From NCBI GenBank assembly GCA_036381895.1, contig DASVBY010000046.1, positions 1-22,922 of the forward strand: a stretch of 22,922 bases of DNA. The letters run 5' to 3'. The notes beneath the pieces were generated by a model, which did not search any database, was not told where the DNA came from, and saw only the letters and a program-made list of their open reading frames with translations. The DNA comes from JACQFZ01 sp036381895 (GTDB lineage: Bacteria > Pseudomonadota > Gammaproteobacteria > Acidiferrobacterales > Sulfurifustaceae). Each line of letters begins with the position of its first letter. Position 1 is the stretch's first letter. The translations under genes and the position numbers were made by a program. Shown piece by piece: positions 1 to 8,287 of the stretch.

Positions 1-142
1 CGTACCCTTTCGCTTCACCGCCGTACTTCGTCGCGAGCACCTTGGTGAGGGCCGCCGTCAACGTCGTCTTCCCATGGTCGACGTGGCCGATGGTGCCGAC
101 GTTCAGGTGCGGTTTGGTACGTTCGAATTTTTCCTTGGACAC
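1..142 (-). CDS. tuf: Elongation factor Tu, N-terminal part (runs off the window)
   Basis: The first 47 residues of EF-Tu, the GTPase that brings aminoacyl-tRNA to the ribosome, are read on the minus strand. The N-terminus begins MSKEKFERTKPHLNVGTIG and is followed by the G1/P-loop GHVDHGKT (residues 19-26), which binds nucleotide phosphates. The start is GTG at 142-140, with GAGGT five bases upstream; no in-frame ATG is nearby, and E. coli tufA also uses GTG. It lies 63 bases after tRNA-Thr(GGT), the usual tRNA-tuf arrangement, so it is probably co-transcribed with the tRNAs. The rest of the gene is outside the window. Confidence 0.97.
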   Translation of the reverse strand, partial: MSKEKFERTKPHLNVGTIGHVDHGKTTLTAALTKVLATKYGGEAKGY

Positions 143-205
143 GATGACCTCGTTCTGCTCTCAGCAATGTTCAAGAAATCCGGACCCCGGGCCGCCGGCA
201 GCCTA

Positions 206-281
<76 letters not shown>

Positions 282-293
282 ATAACCGAAGGC

Positions 294-350
294 ACGAGAT
301 ACGAGGTACGAGGGAAGACGCACCACCTTTACTCGCCCCTCGTATCTCGT
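294..350. repeat. Inverted heptad-repeat element (ACGAGNN units) between two tRNA genes
   Basis: Three tandem seven-base units, ACGAGAT, ACGAGGT and ACGAGGG, occupy 294-314. The other strand carries matching units at 330-350: ACGAGAT, ACGAGGG and the divergent GCGAGTA. A perfect 13-base inverted repeat pairs 294-306 with 338-350, so the tRNA precursor between tRNA-Gly and tRNA-Thr could fold into a hairpin. No T-run follows, so it is not an ordinary terminator. It could be a dispersed REP-like element or a processing structure; which of these cannot be told from this window. Confidence 0.75.
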
Positions 351-366
351 CCCGTCCCTGTCACCT

Positions 367-440
<74 letters not shown>

Positions 441-508
441 GCTCTCTGGGGATGCACGCGTCTCTTCGAGACCCCTGGTAGCCCCGCCCGACTGAGGGCT
501 CTGACCGG

Positions 509-590
509 TGGAGGGGGGAGGATTCGAACCTCCGAAGGCAGAGCCGTCAGATTTACAGTCTGATCCCTTTGGCCGCTCGGGAACCCCTCC
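509..590 (-). tRNA. tRNA-Tyr (anticodon GTA), CCA not encoded
   Basis: This class II tRNA has a long variable arm and is 82 bases to the discriminator. The acceptor arms are GGAGGGG/CCCCTCC with discriminator A at 509. The anticodon GTA is at 556-554, in loop CTGTAAA. The bases after the discriminator read CCG rather than CCA, so the 3' CCA must be completed after transcription. The other three tRNAs in the window encode CCA. It is the first gene downstream of the promoter at 659-688. Confidence 0.96.
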
Positions 591-897
591 GGAAACCATG
601 CCCGCATCCGTGCGCTTGCAGCGCCCGGAACGTCCTTGCCCCGCACAGAAAGCGGCGAATTCTGCGCGAGCGGACCGCATTTTGTCAACAAATCCTATTG
701 ATTAAACAGTGAGAAGGTCCAGGCACCCCGGCGCAGCGCGCGCCGTGCAGGCCTGCGCGATACGCCGCCGCGCCACGGTCCGCCGCCGGGACCCCTCGCG
801 AGCCCGTATCGAGGACCTCACCCTCACCGATTCCCCTTCCTTGTGTGCAGCCTTTCTGGCTCCGCTGACGCCGTCTGCGCTGCAGCGCCCCTCGGCG
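591..897. other. 307-base gap between tRNA-Tyr and acnA: promoter only
   Basis: No convincing gene is seen on either strand. The half nearest tRNA-Tyr holds the tRNA promoter and a leader of about 60 bases. The half nearest acnA is its 3' flank; no GC hairpin with a T-run was found there, so acnA transcripts may read on towards the tRNAs or end by Rho. Confidence 0.7.
659..688 (-). promoter_or_regulatory. Sigma-70 promoter of the tRNA-Tyr-Gly-Thr-tuf unit
   Basis: On the minus strand a consensus -35 TTGACA (688-683) is followed by an 18-base spacer and the -10 hexamer CAGAAT (664-659). The 20 or so bases upstream of the -35 are AT-rich (689-711), like an UP element. The bases after the -10 are GC-rich (TCGCCGC), as in discriminators of stringently controlled stable-RNA promoters. 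The predicted start is near 652, about 62 bases before tRNA-Tyr. Confidence 0.7.
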
Positions 898-3606
<2,709 letters not shown>

Positions 3607-3641
3607 TACGTTCTCCAGGAAATGGCGCGGCTGCGAGCGGT

Positions 3642-3664
3642 GCCCGCGCGCCGCTCGCGCGGGC
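3642..3664 (-). promoter_or_regulatory. GC-rich hairpin in the acnA leader
   Basis: An 8-base inverted repeat (GCCCGCGC at 3642-3649, GCGCGGGC at 3657-3664) with a 7-base loop lies about 36 bases before the acnA start, between tRNA-Thr(TGT) and acnA. No T-run follows it on the minus strand. It may separate the tRNA 3' trailer from the acnA message, or simply reflect high GC. Confidence 0.4.
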
Positions 3665-3729
3665 CCTGCATGACGTCGGTTAGGGAATAAAAGCTGCCCA
3701 CTTCAATGCCAGGGATCGTCCGGTGCTCG

Positions 3730-3805
3730 TGGAGCCCGCAGTCCGATTCGAACGGACGACCGCCTGATTACAAATCAGGTGCTCTACCAGCTGAGCTATG
3801 CGGGC
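3730..3805 (-). tRNA. tRNA-Thr (anticodon TGT)
   Basis: The 76-base minus-strand cloverleaf has acceptor arms GCCCGCA/TGCGGGC, discriminator T and an encoded CCA. The anticodon TGT is at 3772-3770 in loop TTTGTAA, reading ACN threonine codons. In E. coli the equivalent gene (thrU) directly precedes tRNA-Tyr; here acnA lies between them. Confidence 0.97.
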
Positions 3806-3831
3806 GGCCCTTCAAGCGCCGAGGGTGTGGA

Positions 3832-3860
3832 ATTATAGCGGCTGCCCGCACGGGCATCAC
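3832..3860 (-). promoter_or_regulatory. Putative promoter of tRNA-Thr(TGT)
   Basis: A perfect -10 TATAAT (3837-3832) is preceded by a 17-base spacer and a poor -35 GTGATG (3860-3855). The predicted start is near 3825, about 20 bases before the mature tRNA. acnA downstream may share this transcript. Confidence 0.6.
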
Positions 3861-3908
3861 CCGGTCGCACGGCCCGTGCCGTGACATAACGACTTTGCAT
3901 TTTGTTCT

Positions 3909-3938
3909 TTCAGCGAACCGTTCCCGGAGCGCCATAAT
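3909..3938 (+). promoter_or_regulatory. Possible promoter of the TauE-like gene
   Basis: The -10-like CATAAT (3933-3938) has a weak -35 TTCAGC (3909-3914) at 18 bases. The start would be near 3945, which leaves a leader of about 22 bases before ATG 3968 and argues against the upstream ATG at 3945. Confidence 0.35.
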
Positions 3939-3967
3939 TCCGCCATGGCTTGGCGGCAGCGCGTTAC

Positions 3968-4747
3968 ATGGATTGGGCCTACTCCCTCGCCGGGCTGATC
4001 GTCGGTTTCATCGTCGGCCTGAGCGGCATGGGCGGCGGCTCGTTGATGACGCCGCTCCTCGTGCTCCTCTTCGGCATCCCGCCGGCCACCGCGGTCGGGA
4101 CGGATCTCCTCTACGCATCCATCACCAAGGCGGGCGGGGTGTGGGTGCACCAGCGCCGCGGCAACCTCGACTGGCGCCTCGTCGGCTGGCTCGCGGCCGG
4201 CAGCATCCCGACCGCCGTCGTCACCGTCCTGGCCCTTGCTGCCCTCGGCATCGAGGAGGACGACCTCGAGGCGCTCGTCAGCGCCGTGCTCGGCGGTGCG
4301 CTCATGCTCACCGCGGTTGCGCTCCTGTTGCGCGACCGGCTTCAGCAGCTGAGCGAGCGCGGGAGCGCTGGCGACCGGCCGGCATCGACGCGCCGAACCG
4401 CGCACCTGACGCTCGCCACCGGCGCCGCGCTCGGGGTGCTCGTGACCATTTCCTCGGTCGGCGCCGGCGTGCTCGGCATGGCAGCGCTGCTCTGGCTCTA
4501 TCCCCGGCTGCCCTCCGTGAAGCTCGTCGGCACCGACATCGCGCATGCGGTGCCGCTCACCGCCGTGGCCGGGCTGGGGCACTTCTATCTCGGGTCGGTC
4601 GATCTGGCGCTGCTCGGATACCTGTTGCTCGGTTCGCTCCCGGGCATCTACCTCGGAAGCCAGCTGAGCAGTCGATTCCCCGAGAGGTTGCTGCGACCGG
4701 CGCTCGCCGGGATGCTCATAGTCGTCGGCGGCCGCCTGGTCTGGTAA
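3968..4747 (+). CDS. TauE/SafE-family membrane permease
   Basis: This 259-residue integral membrane protein of the TauE/SafE (UPF0721, YfcA-like) family exports or imports small anions such as sulfite or sulfonates in characterised members; the substrate here is unknown. The family's two half-repeats are visible. The first has GLSGMGGGSLMTPLL near the N-terminus, and the second begins with SSVGAGVLGMAALLW near residue 162. About seven or eight hydrophobic segments can be traced. ATG 3968 is chosen because it leads directly into the first membrane segment; TTG at 3950 would add six residues. The ribosome site is weak. It points against its neighbours and ends one base from the SPOR gene's stop, with no terminator between. 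It interrupts the usual SPOR-tRNA adjacency. Confidence 0.88.
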   Translation: MDWAYSLAGLIVGFIVGLSGMGGGSLMTPLLVLLFGIPPATAVGTDLLYASITKAGGVWVHQRRGNLDWRLVGWLAAGSIPTAVVTVLALAALGIEEDDLEALVSAVLGGALMLTAVALLLRDRLQQLSERGSAGDRPASTRRTAHLTLATGAALGVLVTISSVGAGVLGMAALLWLYPRLPSVKLVGTDIAHAVPLTAVAGLGHFYLGSVDLALLGYLLLGSLPGIYLGSQLSSRFPERLLRPALAGMLIVVGGRLVW

Positions 4748-4748
4748 G

Positions 4749-5459
4749 TCAGGGACCGGAAGGGGAATTGAGGCACGCGGCCGGTCGCAGCGAGACGCCG
4801 GGCGACCCCCACTCCTCGAGCGCGAAGCGCGAGAGCGGGACTTCGCCCAGATGCTCGTCGCGCGCCGCGCCCGCGAGCGCGAGCCAGTAAACGGACTGCA
4901 GGTTCGGCAATGGCTGCAGCGCCGCACGTACGCCCCGGCGTGCGAGGTCCTCGACGTGTGCTCGGGCGTTTCGCTCGACCGCGAACAGCCCGAGGGAGAT
5001 GGCGTTCTCCATTCCCGGCTCGTGAATCACTGCGTGGTCCTTGAATCCGAGCTGACTCAGCTCCCGCCGGCGTCGCTCCGCCGCTTCCTTCGAAGGGAAC
5101 GGCGGGAGGTACACGCGCCAGATGGGATTCAGCGTGCGAAATTCGGGCACCCGCACGTAGCGTATGCCCCAGCTCTCGATTCTTGCCGCAGCGTGTTGCG
5201 CCCGTTCCAGGCTCGGGAACGGCCCGAGCCGGTAGCAGCCTCCCGCCTCCCCGCTCGCTGAAACCTCGTCTCCCGGCACCATGGATTGCGCGGCCCGGAC
5301 TGTCAGCGACGCTCCGGGCTCAGACAGCAGTTTCATTTTTTCGGGGGCTACGTCCGGAAGGGGGGCGGGCGGGCGCTCGACCAGCGGTTCGTGGAACCAT
5401 CGGCCCCACATGTAGAGCCCGACGTTAGCGAGCACTAACAACCCGAACAACCATCTCAT
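4749..5459 (-). CDS. Membrane-anchored SPOR-domain-like protein
   Basis: A 236-residue protein with one N-terminal membrane segment (about residues 3-19) is followed by a proline-rich linker and a region with two SPOR-like repeats. One starts at GGCYRLGPFPSLERAQ and the other at ISLGLFAVERNARAH, each ending in a beta strand (for example VYWLALAG). SPOR domains bind denuded peptidoglycan glycans, often at the septum. The start ATG (5459-5457) overlaps the coaX stop by four bases (ATGA), which fixes it and indicates translational coupling. The order birA-coaX-SPOR is conserved in gammaproteobacteria. The exact role is unknown. Confidence 0.85.
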   Translation of the reverse strand: MRWLFGLLVLANVGLYMWGRWFHEPLVERPPAPLPDVAPEKMKLLSEPGASLTVRAAQSMVPGDEVSASGEAGGCYRLGPFPSLERAQHAAARIESWGIRYVRVPEFRTLNPIWRVYLPPFPSKEAAERRRRELSQLGFKDHAVIHEPGMENAISLGLFAVERNARAHVEDLARRGVRAALQPLPNLQSVYWLALAGAARDEHLGEVPLSRFALEEWGSPGVSLRPAACLNSPSGP

Positions 5460-6196
5460 AGGCGCTCGGCGATCCGCTCCAGGCCGCGGAGAATGAGATC
5501 GGGGGCCCGCCGCGCCGGCCGCGTGAGGAGCGCAGCCACACGATCCGCATCCCCGCCGGTAACGACGAGCTTCATCGACTGCCCGAGCGCCTGCTCGAAC
5601 TCTGCGCAAATGCGCTCGATCGCGCCCGCGAGCGCATAGAGCGTCCCCGCGGCCACCGCATCCGCGGTCGTGCGCGCGAGACAGCTCACCTCGCTGCCGT
5701 CGTGGACGCGGATTCCGGCCGTACCTTGCAGCAGCGCGGAGCGGGACAGCGTCAGGCCAGGCAGGATTACGCCGCCCAGGAAATCGCCCTGCGCCGCAAG
5801 CGCGTCGATCGTGACGGCGGTACCGCAGTCGACGACACAGCAGGCGCTGTCCGGGAATTCGGCGCGCGCGCCGATCAGCGCGACCCAGCGGTCGGCGCCG
5901 AGCGCCGCCGGCTCGCGGTAATGATTCACCACGCCGAGCTGCTCCGCCTGCGCCCGGACCCAGTGTGTCGCTATACCCCAGCGCGCGCGCACCCAGCGCT
6001 CGAGCGCAGCTGCCGCGGCAGCCGCCGCAACGCTCACCGCGACCACCGTGCGCGGCGCCGGAAGCCCGCCCCAGACTTCGGTCAACGCCTCCTCGAGTCC
6101 GGCGCCGCGCAGCTCGAGCACCGCGGGCTGCCATGCGCCCGCGCCGCTCATCGCCCACTTGAGGCGGGAATTGCCGAGATCGACGAGCAGGCGCAT
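5456..6196 (-). CDS. coaX: Type III pantothenate kinase
   Basis: This 246-residue enzyme catalyses the first step of coenzyme A synthesis, pantothenate to 4'-phosphopantothenate. It belongs to the ASKHA fold; known type III enzymes need a monovalent cation and are not inhibited by CoA. Visible motifs are DLGNSRLKWA (6-15, phosphate loop with the catalytic aspartate), GADRWVALIGA (100-110, pantothenate pocket), CVVDCGTAVTID (120-131, nucleotide site) and GGVILPGL (141-148). The length is normal. It starts two bases after the birA stop and overlaps the SPOR gene by four bases, so the three genes form one operon. Confidence 0.96.
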   Translation of the reverse strand: MRLLVDLGNSRLKWAMSGAGAWQPAVLELRGAGLEEALTEVWGGLPAPRTVVAVSVAAAAAAAALERWVRARWGIATHWVRAQAEQLGVVNHYREPAALGADRWVALIGARAEFPDSACCVVDCGTAVTIDALAAQGDFLGGVILPGLTLSRSALLQGTAGIRVHDGSEVSCLARTTADAVAAGTLYALAGAIERICAEFEQALGQSMKLVVTGGDADRVAALLTRPARRAPDLILRGLERIAERL

Positions 6197-6198
6197 GC

Positions 6199-7191
6199 CT
6201 AGGGTGCAGGACGCAGGCTCACTTCGCCCGAGTAGAAGATATGCGTGTCGCCGGCCGGTCCGCGCAGGCGCAGGGCGCCGCTATCGTCGATTCCCTCGAC
6301 GACGCCTTCGTAGGTTTCACCGGCGCGGACGACCCGCACCGGATGGTTTGCGTAGAGATGGCGCGCCTCCCAGTCCGGACGAAACGGGGCCAGCCCGGAC
6401 GCGGCGAACGTCACGAACATCGCGTGAAGCTCCGCGATGAGCAGCGCCGCGAGCCGGTTGCGGTCGATCGTCTCGCCAAGGAGCGAGCGTAGATCCGTCC
6501 ACGGCTGGTCGATGCGGCGCGCGTCGGCGGGCGCGATGCGGCAGTTGACGCCGACGCCGAGCACGACGAGACAGGGGCCGCTCGCCTCGCCGTGCACCTC
6601 GACGAGCAGCCCGGCGAGCTTGCGTCCGCGGCAGAGCAGATCGTTCGGCCACTTGAGCCCGAGCGCGGCGGCAGCGGCATCGACTCCGTAGCGCTCCACG
6701 GCCCGGGCGACGGCCACGCCGGCGGCGAGACTCAGCCCGGCCATCATCGCCGAACCGCCGGCAAAGCGCCACGCAACGGAGAGCATCAGATTCTCGTACG
6801 CCGTCGAGACCCAGTTACGTCCCTGGCGCCCGCGGCCCTGCGGCTGCACCTCGGCGATGCAGACCATGCCGGACGGATCGGTTTCCTGCATGGCCTGCGC
6901 GAGCAGTCGCCGATTGGTCGAGCCGACGGTTTCGAGGACTTCGACCCGTCGCCCGTTGAGACCGAACGCCTGCAGGTGCTGCAGGATCCGCCGGCGATCG
7001 AGGGGCACGAGCGGATGTTCCAGCCGGTAGCCGCTCCCGGGCAGTGCCTGCACCTGCAAGCCGTTCGCGCTCAAGACTTTCACCGCCTTGCTGACGGCGG
7101 CCCGGCTGATGCCGAGCCGCCGGCCGATGTCGGCGCCCGAATGCAGCCGGCCGTCCGCCAGGGCGCGCAGCACCTCGAGCCGCGTGCTCAT
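6199..7191 (-). CDS. birA: Biotin-[acetyl-CoA carboxylase] ligase and biotin repressor
   Basis: This 330-residue bifunctional protein makes biotinyl-AMP and transfers biotin to the acetyl-CoA carboxylase carrier protein. It carries an N-terminal winged helix-turn-helix (about residues 1-60, with ISRAAVSKAVKVL as the recognition region), so it probably also represses biotin genes. Catalytic motifs are GRGRQGRNW (119-127, biotinyl-AMP loop), KWPNDLL (180-186), KLAGLLVE (191-198) and GVGVN (212-216). A short SH3-like C-terminal domain ends the protein. It lies 90 bases after the tartronate-semialdehyde reductase gene on the same strand and heads the birA-coaX-SPOR operon. I saw no biotin operator in the window. 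Confidence 0.97.
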   Translation of the reverse strand: MSTRLEVLRALADGRLHSGADIGRRLGISRAAVSKAVKVLSANGLQVQALPGSGYRLEHPLVPLDRRRILQHLQAFGLNGRRVEVLETVGSTNRRLLAQAMQETDPSGMVCIAEVQPQGRGRQGRNWVSTAYENLMLSVAWRFAGGSAMMAGLSLAAGVAVARAVERYGVDAAAAALGLKWPNDLLCRGRKLAGLLVEVHGEASGPCLVVLGVGVNCRIAPADARRIDQPWTDLRSLLGETIDRNRLAALLIAELHAMFVTFAASGLAPFRPDWEARHLYANHPVRVVRAGETYEGVVEGIDDSGALRLRGPAGDTHIFYSGEVSLRPAP

Positions 7192-7281
7192 GCAACCGCA
7201 ACAGCGAGCGGGACGCCCCCGGGCGCCAAGGCGCGTGCACGCTCCATGGAAGCTCCCGCCCCCGTCCTCGCCGGGCGCGGC

Positions 7282-8160
7282 TCAGCGCGACGGCGCGCTC
7301 AGCCGCTCGACCGCCTTCACGATCGCGCTCGAGTCGAGCTCGCCGTCGCCGCTGCCGACGAGCGCATTCAAATGCTGCGAGACGAGCGCGGCGCCGGGCA
7401 GTCCCAGGCCGAGCGCCCCGGCGTCCTCGAGCACGATGCGCAGGTCCTTCTGGTGGAGCTTCGTCTTGAAGCCGGGTTTGAAGTCGTTGTCGAGCATGCG
7501 CTGACCGTGGACCTCCAGGATCTTGCTGCCGGCGAAACCGCCCATCAGCGCCGCCCGCACCTTGGCCGCGTCGACGTTGTTGCGCCGCGCGAAGGTCAGC
7601 GCCTCCGCCACCGCTTCGATGGTGAGCGCCACCACGATCTGGTTGCACGCCTTCGCGACCTGACCGGCGCCGTTGTCGCCCACGTGCACGATGTTCTTGC
7701 CCATCACCTGGAACAGCGGCAGGACCTTCTCGAAAACCGGCGCCTTGCCGCCGACCATGATCGACAGCGTGCCGTTGATCGCGCCGACCTCACCGCCCGA
7801 AACCGGCGCGTCCAGCATCTCGATGCCGCGCGCGGCGAGCGCCGCGGCCATGCGCCGCGTCGCGTTCGGCGATATCGTGCTCATGTCGACCACGATCGCG
7901 CCCTTGCGCGCCCCGTGCACCACGCCCTTCTCGCCGAGAATCACCTGCTCGACGTCCGGCGTATCCGACACCATCACGAAGATGACGTCGGTGTTCGCCG
8001 CGACCTCCTGGGGCGAGCCGCACGCCTTCGCACCCGCGGCCACCAGCGGTTCCATGGTTTCCGGGCGCCGCCCGTGAACCCAGAGCGCATGACCCGCCTT
8101 GCCGAGGTTCAGCGCCATCGGGCGCCCCATGATGCCGAGGCCAACGAATCCCACGTTCAT
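7282..8160 (-). CDS. glxR: 2-hydroxy-3-oxopropionate (tartronate semialdehyde) reductase
   Basis: This 292-residue NAD(P)H-dependent beta-hydroxyacid dehydrogenase probably reduces tartronate semialdehyde to D-glycerate in glyoxylate/glycolate use. The N-terminal Rossmann loop is GLGIMGRPM (7-15), the substrate loop is DAPVSGGE (117-124), and the catalytic lysine is Lys170 (GAGQVAKACNQ). The C-terminal FKPGFKTKLHQKDL matches the GarR/GlxR type well. 3-hydroxyisobutyrate dehydrogenase is the main alternative. ATG at 8160 has GGAGG about ten bases upstream. It is divergent from acetoacetate-CoA ligase. No glyoxylate carboligase is in the window, so the source of substrate is not shown. Confidence 0.87.
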   Translation of the reverse strand: MNVGFVGLGIMGRPMALNLGKAGHALWVHGRRPETMEPLVAAGAKACGSPQEVAANTDVIFVMVSDTPDVEQVILGEKGVVHGARKGAIVVDMSTISPNATRRMAAALAARGIEMLDAPVSGGEVGAINGTLSIMVGGKAPVFEKVLPLFQVMGKNIVHVGDNGAGQVAKACNQIVVALTIEAVAEALTFARRNNVDAAKVRAALMGGFAGSKILEVHGQRMLDNDFKPGFKTKLHQKDLRIVLEDAGALGLGLPGAALVSQHLNALVGSGDGELDSSAIVKAVERLSAPSR

Positions 8161-8194
8161 AGCTCAGTGTCCTCCGCCTGCTGTTCGTGCCCGC

Positions 8195-8223
8195 GTTATA
8201 TGCCATCTGTCAGGCGGTTGAAA
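8195..8223 (-). promoter_or_regulatory. Putative promoter of the glxR-like gene
   Basis: The -10 TATAAC (8200-8195) and -35 TTTCAA (8223-8218) are separated by 17 bases on the minus strand. The leader would be about 28 bases. The -35 is only five bases from that of the divergent aacS promoter. Confidence 0.5.
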
Positions 8224-8228
8224 GGGGA

Positions 8229-8257
8229 TTGGGCCCCCGGCGGCCCCGGGGTATAGT
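8229..8257 (+). promoter_or_regulatory. Putative promoter of aacS
   Basis: The -35 TTGGGC (8229-8234), a 17-base spacer and the -10 TATAGT (8252-8257) place a start near 8264, about 24 bases before the aacS ATG. It lies back to back with the glxR promoter. Confidence 0.5.
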
Positions 8258-8287
8258 GCGGCGCGCTTCAAACGGGAAACGAACGCC

